Shown piece after piece: positions 7,779 through 15,198 of a DNA stretch of 20,847 nt. Under the pieces are notes generated by a model. That model saw only the letters and a list, made by a program, of their open reading frames with translations, had not been told where the DNA came from and made no database searches. Source of the DNA: Campylobacterales bacterium (lineage in GTDB: Bacteria; Campylobacterota_A; Desulfurellia; JAADFJ01); the NCBI GenBank assembly GCA_027080125.1, contig JALWSW010000121.1, positions 1 through 20,847 on the forward strand, given 5' to 3'. Made by a program: the position numbers and the translations under genes. How positions within the stretch are numbered: position 1 is the first letter of the stretch; every line of letters starts with the position of its first letter.

Positions 7779-9170
7779 ATGAAAGATAAAAAAATAGATG
7801 AGCTGAAAAAGAAACTGGAGCATAAAAGAAAAAAAGGTTGGGAAAATCTAAGCGCAAAGAAGGAGAAGGAGATTTTTGGTTTTGCCGAGCAATATAAGCG
7901 TTTTCTCAATGAAAACAAGACGGAGCGGGAAACGGTTCTCTACTATAAAAACAGAGCCCAACAACATGGCTATTCGGAAAATTCCTCAGAGAAGTTGATT
8001 GTCTCAAACAGGGGCAAAAATCTTATGCTTATAAGAGAGGGCAAAAAACCGATAGATGAAGGTGTAAGGATTATTGCCTCTCATGTTGATTGTCCAAGAA
8101 TCGATCTAAAGCAGAATCCGCTTTACGAGGATAGCGATCTGGCGTTTTTCCATACCCACTATTACGGAGGGATAAAAAAGTATCAATGGGCAAATATTCC
8201 TCTTGAGATAAGAGGAACCGTCATAACCAAAGGTGAAAAACAGATTAATGTAAGGATCGGGGAGGAAGAGGGAGCAATTTTCGTTGTTCCTGATCTTTGC
8301 CCTCATCTTTCCCGTAAAGCTCAGAATGACAAAAAGGCGCCTGAGGTGATAACCGGAGAAAATCTTGCCTTGCTGGTAGGCAGTATGCCTGAGCAGGGAG
8401 AGGGTAAGGATCTGGTAAAACTTCATATATTGAAGATTCTCAACCAAAACTACGGAATAGTCGAAGAGGATCTTATTTCAAGCGAGCTTGAGGTGGTTCC
8501 GGCAATGAAGGCAATGGACTTGGGAATAGATAAAAGCATGGTAGCCGGATACGGGCAAGACGATAGAATCTGCGCCTTTGCTTCCGCGGAAGCGCTTTTT
8601 GATGCCGAAGCGCCTCTTTATACTACGATAGTCTTTTTTGCCGATAAGGAGGAGATAGGATCAGATGGTGCTACCGGAATGAATTCGATGTTTCTTATCA
8701 GAGGCATCTACAAGGCAGCAGCAGCTTTCGGCAATTCCTTAAATGAATTGGGTCTGCTTGACCTGCTTTCAAAAAGCGGTGCACTTTCGGCTGATGTCAA
8801 CGGTGCGGTCAATCCTCTTTATAAATCGGTTTATGAAAACGATAATGCAAGTTTTCTTGGCAGAGGAATCGTTGTGACCAAATTCACCGGTCACGGCGGA
8901 AAATATATGGCGAACGATGCCGATGCGGAATGGGTTGGTCATATCAGGGAAATCTTGAACAAGGCTGATATTCTTTGGCAAACCGGAGAGTTGGGCAAGG
9001 TAGATGAGGGCGGCGGCGGAACCGTGGCAAAATTTCTTGCAAGATACGGTATGAATGTGATTGATGCAGGACCCGCTTTGATTTCGATGCACTCTCCCTA
9101 TGAGGTGTCATCAAAGGTGGATCTGTATGAAACCTATAGGGCGTATAAGCAGTTTATTGAGGAGGGATAG
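7779..9170 (+). CDS. M18-family zinc aminopeptidase
   Basis: Cytoplasmic metallo-aminopeptidase that removes N-terminal residues from peptides, probably during peptide recycling. Of the possible starts I prefer ATG 7779 because GGAGG lies at 7770-7774; a TTG at 7761 would add six residues upstream and place this ribosome binding site inside the gene. The protein is then 463 aa. Zinc-site residues in family order: H102 and D104 in SHVDCPR, D261 in DDR, the catalytic pair E291-E292 in DKEEIGSDG, D339 in SADVNGAVNP and H438 in MHSPYE. All expected ligands are present. The N-terminus is highly charged and helical. It belongs to the bacterial aminopeptidase 1 subgroup also found in Clostridia and spirochaetes. 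Its stop lies 2 nt before the mfd start, so the two are likely co-translated. Substrate preference cannot be read. Confidence 0.93.
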   Translation: MKDKKIDELKKKLEHKRKKGWENLSAKKEKEIFGFAEQYKRFLNENKTERETVLYYKNRAQQHGYSENSSEKLIVSNRGKNLMLIREGKKPIDEGVRIIASHVDCPRIDLKQNPLYEDSDLAFFHTHYYGGIKKYQWANIPLEIRGTVITKGEKQINVRIGEEEGAIFVVPDLCPHLSRKAQNDKKAPEVITGENLALLVGSMPEQGEGKDLVKLHILKILNQNYGIVEEDLISSELEVVPAMKAMDLGIDKSMVAGYGQDDRICAFASAEALFDAEAPLYTTIVFFADKEEIGSDGATGMNSMFLIRGIYKAAAAFGNSLNELGLLDLLSKSGALSADVNGAVNPLYKSVYENDNASFLGRGIVVTKFTGHGGKYMANDADAEWVGHIREILNKADILWQTGELGKVDEGGGGTVAKFLARYGMNVIDAGPALISMHSPYEVSSKVDLYETYRAYKQFIEEG

Positions 9171-9172
9171 TT

Positions 9173-12100
9173 TTGATAGCATCGGTTCCTAATCTTTCCG
9201 CAGCCAACCATCTGATTGCCCGAATCGCTTCCGGCTGCGTTGTGCTGACTGATGCTCAACTTGAAACGGTTACAGATGAGGTTCGATTTTTTTTAAGTAA
9301 AAACGGCAAAGAGCCTCCGCTGATTTTTCCGGGATTTGGAATTATGCCATATGAGGAAAAACCGCCTGAGAGGGAGAATCTATACGAGCGAATCCGATTT
9401 TTTCACAGTTTTGACAGCAAGAATAAATCTGTTGTAATAAGCGAGCCTCAGGCTTTAATATACAGAATGCCTGATATTATCGAGCTGCAAAAGAAGTTTA
9501 AGGAGATTTATACGGGTAAGAGGCATCCTATTGAGAGAGTTATTCGGGAGCTTTCCGAATACGGATATGAAAGAGCGGATAAGGTTTTGGAGAAAGGGCA
9601 GTATTGCGTAAGAGGCGGAATAGTCGATTGCTTTATTTCTCTTTACGATGAACCGGTAAGAATCGAATTTTTCGATGAGACGGTAGAATCGATGCGTTTT
9701 TTCTCTGTCGATACCCAGCTTTCCACAAGAAAGACCGATCGAATTGTTCTTGCTCCCGTTAATGAATTCGGAAAGTCATTTATTGCCGAATCGGTATGGC
9801 ATTCTGAAGATTTATCCTTTTGTCCGATTGATCTATTTAAAGATTTCGATTGGATAATCGTGGGAGAGGTTGATTTTGACAAACTCTATGAGATTGCAGA
9901 TTGGCGATATCAGAGCAGGGGTAATCTTGAGTTGCCACTGCCTGAGACAATTTTATCCGATAAAAGCAGGATTAAGGCGATTGAAGCCGGATCAAAAAAA
10001 ATAGTGATAGCGCCCGGAATTGATGATAGTGAGTATAGCGAGCCTGAGCTTGAGGGGAAATTCAGCGACCTTATCGATAAGATCAAAAACTTATCTGCCC
10101 GGTTTAATGTTGAGATTGTAGGTGAAAAAAACAGCGCAAAGGGATTGTTTGATAGTTATCCTGAAATCGGATTTTCCCATGGCAGACTAGGAAATCATTT
10201 TTGCACAAAAGAGGATTGTTTTATTTCTTTTGAAAAGCTGTTTGGAAAAAAAGCCGCGCAAAGCCGAACTCACAAAAACCGTATAAGAACGATTTTTGAT
10301 GTTGATGATTTGGTAGTGCATAAAGATTACGGAATAGGCAGATTCGAAGGCATTGTTGAAATTGATGAGGCTGGTTGTAAATCTCAGATGTATAAAATTC
10401 GCTACAGGGACGATGAACTGTTGTATCAGTCGGTTATCAATGCCTCCGATATCTCAAGGTATGAGGGACCGGAACCGGAAGAATTGGATAGACTCAGCGG
10501 TAATGCCTTCAAGATAAGAAAGAAAAAAGCCTATGAAGAGATAATGCGTATGGCAAAGCGTTTTGCAGCAATCTATGCAAAGCGTCATATTGCAAGACGA
10601 TTGCCTTATGATCTTGAAAACCCGTATCTGTTTGAATTTGAACGAATATTTCCGTATAGAGAAACTGCTGACCAGCAGAGGGCAATAGATGAGATTAAGT
10701 CCGATATGTCAAAGGATATTCCTATGGATAGACTCATAACCGGAGGCACCGGATACGGCAAAACAGAGGTAATTTTAAGAGCAGCGGCTATTGCGGTATT
10801 TTCCGGAAGACAGGTTCTTGTAGCCTCGCCAACGACAGTTTTATCAAATCAGCATTACGAGCTTTTTTGCAAACGATTTTCCGATTTTCCGATTAATATT
10901 GCGCGTGCAGACCGACTTAATAAGAATGATAATCTTGACGGATGCGATATTCTTATAGGAACACAAAAAACGGCAAGATTTGCTGATAGATTGAAACATC
11001 TCTCGCTTGTCATAATCGATGAGGAACAGCGGTTCGGTGTAAATTTTAAAGAGCGGTTCAAGAAAAGTCATCCTGAGGTTGATTTTCTTATGGCTTCAGC
11101 TACCCCTATTCCGCGCACTATGCAGATGGCACTTTCGGGAATCTGGGATATCAACTCGATTGAGACCGCACCTGAGGGCAGAATTCCGATAATAACTGAG
11201 ATACGCATCAAATCGGATAGGGCTATTCAGGATATTATCTTGTGGGAGCTCAGGCGAAAAGGTCAAATCTACTATGTTCACAATCGCATCGAGGATATCG
11301 GTGAGGTTTATGATAAATTGGTTTCACTTGTAAAAGATGTTCGTATAGCTATTGTTCACGGACGACTTGGAAGGGCAAAGATTCAACGGCTTATGAAAGA
11401 TTTCAGAATGCATAAATATGATATTCTACTTTCTACCTCAATAGTGGAATCCGGTCTGGATATTCCTGAGGTAAACACAATTGTTGTGGATGAGGCGGAA
11501 AACTTCGGATTGGCAGATCTTTATCAGCTAAGAGGCAGAGTAGGGCGTTCCGACAGGGCAGCCAGAGCCATTTTTTTTATTAAAAATCCATCCGGAATGA
11601 CTGAGAATGCGAAAAAAAGACTTACTGCCTTGAAAGAGTTCAGCAGAGGTTACGGTTCGGCTTTCGATTTGGCAGTAAGGGACAGTAAAATAAGAGGTTC
11701 GGGAAATCCGCTCGGAGTTGAGCAGAAAGGAAAGTCGTATTTTCTCGGATTCTCGCTTTATTATCAGATGGTAAGAGAGGCGGTATCTGAGATTAAAGGT
11801 TTGGCAAAACCGGATCATACTGCTGAGATCTCCTGGGATCTGCCGAGCTATATACCGGATTATCTTATGAGTCAGAAGGAAAAGCTCATCTGGTATCAAC
11901 GTATCAGTGAGGCTGATAATAATCAATTGGATGGACTCCAAAGAGAAGCTGTTGATAGATATGGAAAACTGCCGGAGGAATTTCGTAATCTATTTACTGC
12001 AGCTAAACTTAAAAACAGGGCGGGTGAGATAGGGATAAAAAAGATTGATCTGCATAATAGGCGAGTTCTATTGAAATTTAAAAACAATCCGCCTGTTGCT

Positions 12101-12238
12101 ACTTGTTCGATTATCAATATAATAGATAGCCATTACAGAGGAAAAGCAGGATTTGCCGGAGCAAACGATCTTTATTTTAACGGGGTGGAATCGGTGGATT
12201 TGCATAGAATAATAGACAATTTAAGGAAGGCTATATAG
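9173..12238 (+). CDS. mfd: Mfd transcription-repair coupling factor
   Basis: DNA translocase that pushes stalled RNA polymerase off lesions and recruits UvrA. TTG start; GGAGG at 9161-9165 with 7-nt spacing supports it. At 1021 aa it is about 125 shorter than E. coli Mfd, the loss lying in the UvrB-like N-terminal part. Layout: UvrB-homology region (about 1-210, with RGGIVDCF), RNA-polymerase interaction domain from V377 (VDDLVVHKDYGIGRFEG), translocase with Walker A GGTGYGKT (524-531), DEEQ box D616-Q619, SATPIPRTM, VHNRIEDI, IVHGRLG and YQLRGRVGRSDRA, then the C-terminal regulatory domain. The usual Walker A is GD(V)GxGKT; here the D and V are G and T, while the catalytic G-K-T is kept. Other motifs are intact, so activity is expected. 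Confidence 0.97.
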   Translation: MIASVPNLSAANHLIARIASGCVVLTDAQLETVTDEVRFFLSKNGKEPPLIFPGFGIMPYEEKPPERENLYERIRFFHSFDSKNKSVVISEPQALIYRMPDIIELQKKFKEIYTGKRHPIERVIRELSEYGYERADKVLEKGQYCVRGGIVDCFISLYDEPVRIEFFDETVESMRFFSVDTQLSTRKTDRIVLAPVNEFGKSFIAESVWHSEDLSFCPIDLFKDFDWIIVGEVDFDKLYEIADWRYQSRGNLELPLPETILSDKSRIKAIEAGSKKIVIAPGIDDSEYSEPELEGKFSDLIDKIKNLSARFNVEIVGEKNSAKGLFDSYPEIGFSHGRLGNHFCTKEDCFISFEKLFGKKAAQSRTHKNRIRTIFDVDDLVVHKDYGIGRFEGIVEIDEAGCKSQMYKIRYRDDELLYQSVINASDISRYEGPEPEELDRLSGNAFKIRKKKAYEEIMRMAKRFAAIYAKRHIARRLPYDLENPYLFEFERIFPYRETADQQRAIDEIKSDMSKDIPMDRLITGGTGYGKTEVILRAAAIAVFSGRQVLVASPTTVLSNQHYELFCKRFSDFPINIARADRLNKNDNLDGCDILIGTQKTARFADRLKHLSLVIIDEEQRFGVNFKERFKKSHPEVDFLMASATPIPRTMQMALSGIWDINSIETAPEGRIPIITEIRIKSDRAIQDIILWELRRKGQIYYVHNRIEDIGEVYDKLVSLVKDVRIAIVHGRLGRAKIQRLMKDFRMHKYDILLSTSIVESGLDIPEVNTIVVDEAENFGLADLYQLRGRVGRSDRAARAIFFIKNPSGMTENAKKRLTALKEFSRGYGSAFDLAVRDSKIRGSGNPLGVEQKGKSYFLGFSLYYQMVREAVSEIKGLAKPDHTAEISWDLPSYIPDYLMSQKEKLIWYQRISEADNNQLDGLQREAVDRYGKLPEEFRNLFTAAKLKNRAGEIGIKKIDLHNRRVLLKFKNNPPVATCSIINIIDSHYRGKAGFAGANDLYFNGVESVDLHRIIDNLRKAI

Positions 12239-13117
12239 ATGCGTAAGATAATTTTTTTGTTAGCGGTTATGTTTTTGTTCGGCTTTTATAATACAGGCAA
12301 TTCGACGGTGATAGACGATACGATTGCAGTTGTAAATAATGAACCAATTACCGTTGTAGATCTTTTTAAAACCATGCAGTTTTATCAAATCAAAAGCCCG
12401 GATACGGCGCTCTCAAAGGCGATAGAGGATAAACTTGTTATTCAAAGGGCAAAAAAACTCCATCTGAGTATAGATAAAAATGAGTACCAACAACTAAAAA
12501 ACAGATTCATAACAAAAAAACGACTGGAGCTCTTGAACCATGCCGGACTTAAACGAGGCGATTTGGAAAAATTTCTCAAACTTCAGATGCTAAAAAGAAA
12601 AATTATCTCCTATGTTGTCAGGGATAATCTTATGGTAACAGATGAGCAGATAAAAAAACAGTATCTTGAAAACAAGGAACGGTTCAAAACATCAGGTGCA
12701 ATTCATCTTTATGAGATTGCTTTTAATTACGATAAAGCCGATGAAACTGATCAGCAATTTAAAGCGTCCAAATGGCTTGTGGATATAAAAAACGGCAAAA
12801 TTTCCTTTATTTCCGCTGCAAAGAAACTTGGATTCAATAACTTTGATATGGGATGGATAGAATCCAAGCAGATATATCCTTCTTTCTATAATATAGTAAA
12901 AAAGCTGAAAATCGGAGAGGTTTACGGACTTGTCAGAACCAAATCGCAGTTTTTGATAATAAAACTGGTTGGCAGGAGAAAACCGCATTTGATTCCACTG
13001 GCAAAGGTAAAGGATCGGATAAGAGCTACTCTTATTAATAGAAATATTGCCGCGGCATTTACGAGATGGATTGATACATTGAAACAATACGCATCTATTC
13101 ATATATATGAAAAATAG
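12239..13117 (+). CDS. surA: SurA-like periplasmic chaperone with one parvulin domain
   Basis: Probable exported folding factor for outer-membrane or secreted proteins. A signal peptide (residues 1 to about 22: basic RK, then a hydrophobic run) is followed by the SurA N-terminal signature DDTIAVVNNEPITVVDL (26-42), long helices, and one degenerate PpiC/parvulin domain (about 150-250). There the first active-site His is kept (H156), but the closing GYHIIK-type motif reads SQFLIIK, with L239 where His is usual, so isomerase activity is doubtful and the chaperone role more likely. The 292-aa length matches short one-parvulin SurA relatives rather than the two-parvulin E. coli protein. The ATG directly follows the mfd stop, behind AAGGAAGG at 12223-12230. 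Location ahead of pdxA and rsmA, as in enterics, supports SurA over other parvulins. Confidence 0.75.
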   Translation: MRKIIFLLAVMFLFGFYNTGNSTVIDDTIAVVNNEPITVVDLFKTMQFYQIKSPDTALSKAIEDKLVIQRAKKLHLSIDKNEYQQLKNRFITKKRLELLNHAGLKRGDLEKFLKLQMLKRKIISYVVRDNLMVTDEQIKKQYLENKERFKTSGAIHLYEIAFNYDKADETDQQFKASKWLVDIKNGKISFISAAKKLGFNNFDMGWIESKQIYPSFYNIVKKLKIGEVYGLVRTKSQFLIIKLVGRRKPHLIPLAKVKDRIRATLINRNIAAAFTRWIDTLKQYASIHIYEK

Positions 13118-13119
13118 AT

Positions 13120-13350
13120 ATGAGACTTGATAAATTTTTAAAGATGTCAAGAATCGTCAAAAGAAGGGGAGTTTCAAAGGAGTTTATCTTAAACGGCGTT
13201 GTTTTTGTCAATAATGAATTGAAAAAGCCTTCTTATGAAGTGAAAGAGGGTGATATTATAGAGTTGAGGTTGAAAAACAAAAGTTGTAAATTCGAGGTAT
13301 TTGATCCGAATCCAAAGATGGTTGGCAAAGCATGCAAGGAGGTAGATTAG
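13120..13350 (+). CDS. rqcP: RqcP (YabO/Hsp15-type S4-domain protein)
   Basis: Small basic RNA-binding protein of 76 aa with one S4 domain starting at the first residue: MRLDKFLK, the basic helix SRIVKRRGVSKE, then GVVFVN and VKEGDIIELR. This matches RqcP/YabO of ribosome-associated quality control, which binds 50S subunits holding stalled peptidyl-tRNA and helps RqcH add alanine tails; E. coli Hsp15 (HslR) is a relative. RqcH is not in the window. The start lies 2 nt after the surA-like stop with no Shine-Dalgarno visible, suggesting reinitiation by ribosomes finishing the upstream gene. An ordinary S4 protein of unknown target is the alternative. Confidence 0.88.
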   Translation: MRLDKFLKMSRIVKRRGVSKEFILNGVVFVNNELKKPSYEVKEGDIIELRLKNKSCKFEVFDPNPKMVGKACKEVD

Positions 13351-13481
13351 ATATCTCGTCTCTTAGGTAAATATCTTTATTTAGTCGGGAGTTTGAGCAA
13401 TTTTTATGAGTTGGAAACCAGTTTGTATATATTGTTACCGTAGTCAGTTGTTACAGGCAAATTTTTGCTTTTTATAAGGAT

Positions 13482-14444
13482 ATGGCAATAGCGGTTACGA
13501 TGGGCGATCCTTCCGGTATAGGACCGGAGCTTGTTTTAAGGGCATATTTTGACTCTATGCTTGAGAATAAAATCGTCATAGGCTCGAAATTTGTATTGGA
13601 AAAATATCGCAAACTTTATGAACTTCCAGCAGTAGAGTATAATCTGTTGACCAGGCAAAGCACATTTGAAACCGAAAAGGGAGCACTCAATCTGATAGAC
13701 ACGGGAAAATCATTCGAGGTGCCAATCGGAAGGCTTTCGAAAAATAGCGGCTTGGCAAGTTTCGAATATGTTCAAAGAGCGTTGAGGATGGTATTAAATA
13801 GGCAAATCCGGGCGATTGTTACGCTTCCAATCAATAAACAGGCTATAAATATGGCTGGATTTAACTATTCAGGACATACAGATTTTTTTTCAAAAGCTAC
13901 AGGTGCCGAAACTGTTATGACTATGGCATCTGAGGATTTGATAGTTAGCCTTGTAACAGATCATATCGGATTGAGTGAAGTTGTATCACATATTACAAAA
14001 GAGCGCCTGAGCTATACGATAGAAACGCTTTATAATGCTTTGCGTGATTATTTTGGTAAAAATGACCCGAAAATTGCGGTTCTTGGGGTTAATCCCCATG
14101 CCGGTGATGGCGGTGTAATCGGCAAGATTGAGGAATCTGTTATCAATCCGGTTGTCAGATCAATAAGATATTGTGACGGGGCGATTTCGCCTGATACCGC
14201 TTTTTCGGAAAAGAATAGAAAAAAGTATGACGGATATGTGGCTATGTATCATGACCAGGGTCTGATACCTTTCAAAATGCTTCATTTTTCCGATGGAGTC
14301 AATGTTAGTCTCGGATTGCCATTTATAAGAACCTCAGTTGATCATGGAACTGCATTTGATATAGCCGGATTATATAAAGCTGAAACCGAAAGTTTTTATG
14401 CCGCTTTAGAAATGGCAGAATTTATGAGTAATGCAAAAAATTAA
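13482..14444 (+). CDS. pdxA: PdxA, 4-phosphohydroxy-L-threonine dehydrogenase
   Basis: NAD-dependent enzyme of DXP-dependent vitamin B6 synthesis; it oxidises 4-phosphohydroxy-L-threonine, and the product condenses with deoxyxylulose phosphate in the PdxJ step. The 320 residues carry the family marks: GDPSGIGPE near the start, GHTDFF (H132), DHIGLSEV (H161), NPHAGDGG (H206), PDTAF, MYHDQGLIPFK (H257) and DHGTAFDIAG (H288). H161, H206 and H288 correspond to the three metal-binding histidines of E. coli PdxA. The ATG is at the expected place, but the only nearby purine stretch, AAGGA at 13476-13480, is 1 nt away, an unusually short spacing. The last 14 nt overlap rsmA. Co-transcription with rsmA matches the E. 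coli arrangement. Confidence 0.95.
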   Translation: MAIAVTMGDPSGIGPELVLRAYFDSMLENKIVIGSKFVLEKYRKLYELPAVEYNLLTRQSTFETEKGALNLIDTGKSFEVPIGRLSKNSGLASFEYVQRALRMVLNRQIRAIVTLPINKQAINMAGFNYSGHTDFFSKATGAETVMTMASEDLIVSLVTDHIGLSEVVSHITKERLSYTIETLYNALRDYFGKNDPKIAVLGVNPHAGDGGVIGKIEESVINPVVRSIRYCDGAISPDTAFSEKNRKKYDGYVAMYHDQGLIPFKMLHFSDGVNVSLGLPFIRTSVDHGTAFDIAGLYKAETESFYAALEMAEFMSNAKN

Positions 14445-15198
14445 ACCGAAAAAGCGGTATTCTCAAAATTTTCTCTTATCTGAGAGAATGCTTGATTATA
14501 TAGCTGATGCTGCCGGGCTATCTGAGATCGATACCGTTGTTGAAATTGGAGCAGGGGATGGCAGACTTTCCGTGCGACTAGCTAAAAGGGCAAAACTTAT
14601 TGCAATTGAGATTGACAGATCGCTTGAGTCGGTGCTTAGAAAAAGATTAGCCGGCATGAATGCCACTATTATTATGGATGATTTTTTTAATCTGGATTTA
14701 GGAAGGTTGCCTAAGCGTTTTAAGGTTGTTGCCAATTTGCCCTATGCGAGTGCAAAGGAGATAATACGGATACTTATTGAGTTGGGAAGGGTGGAGTTGA
14801 TGATTATCTGTCTTCAGAAAGAGGTTGCTGAAAAATATATAAACGATAAGAAAAATCGAAATTTTCTTGGATGGTGGTTGTCCTTTTATGCTGATTGTCA
14901 AAGATTGACTGAGATTAAGGCTGAGCAGTTCTTTCCGGCTCCTAAGGTTGATTCGGAAATAATAGCCATCTATCCTAAAAAGAAATCCTGTTATATGGAG
15001 ATAGACAAAGAGAGTTATATTAGATTTTTAAAGACGTGTTGGACTCATCCGAAAAGGATGCTTGCAAATAACCTCGGGATTGATAACAAAGTTCTGGGTG
15101 ATTTTGCTTCAAAACGCGCTCACCAGATTGATCAGAACGGTTTTTTAGAACTGTATAAAATATGGAGTGAATATGAAGAAAAAAAGGGTAAAGAATAA
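14431..15198 (+). CDS. rsmA: RsmA (KsgA) 16S rRNA adenine dimethyltransferase
   Basis: S-adenosylmethionine-dependent enzyme that dimethylates two adjacent adenines near the 3' end of 16S rRNA (A1518 and A1519 in E. coli), a late checkpoint in 30S assembly. The 255 residues begin with the family's basic KKRYSQNFL; the SAM-binding loop GAGDG is at 40-44, an acidic residue follows in AIEID (about 60), and the catalytic NLPY is at 102-105. LQKEVAEK, FFPAPKVDSE and the RNA-binding PKRMLANNL follow. Several positions differ from typical members (GAGDG for GPGxG, NLPYASAKEII where NLPYxIST is usual), but no essential residue appears missing. It starts inside the pdxA end (14-nt overlap) with a weak ribosome binding site, and its 3' end overlaps rnj by 26 nt. 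Confidence 0.93.
   Translation: MQKIKPKKRYSQNFLLSERMLDYIADAAGLSEIDTVVEIGAGDGRLSVRLAKRAKLIAIEIDRSLESVLRKRLAGMNATIIMDDFFNLDLGRLPKRFKVVANLPYASAKEIIRILIELGRVELMIICLQKEVAEKYINDKKNRNFLGWWLSFYADCQRLTEIKAEQFFPAPKVDSEIIAIYPKKKSCYMEIDKESYIRFLKTCWTHPKRMLANNLGIDNKVLGDFASKRAHQIDQNGFLELYKIWSEYEEKKGKE

Noticed and set aside
7411..7857. 148-codon minus-strand ORF across the PC4-like and M18 gene starts
   Set aside because: It runs antisense through two genes with clear ribosome binding sites and family motifs and shows no domain of its own.
11528..11941. 137-codon minus-strand ORF within mfd
   Set aside because: It is a mirror of strongly conserved Mfd motifs on the plus strand, with no ribosome binding site or family features.
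13368..13383. Hairpin of 6 A/T pairs after rqcP
   Set aside because: It contains only A-T pairs, is not followed by a T-run, and is expected by chance in such sequence.
13410..13481. Upstream open extension of the pdxA frame
   Set aside because: It contains no ATG, GTG or TTG, and family alignment places the start at MAIAVTMGDP.
15179..15186. A-AAA-AAG slippery heptamer at the end of rsmA, in the rnj overlap
   Set aside because: It is in phase for a -1 shift from rsmA, but rnj lies in the +1 frame, so slipping would not fuse the two. A-runs are common in this AT-rich DNA.
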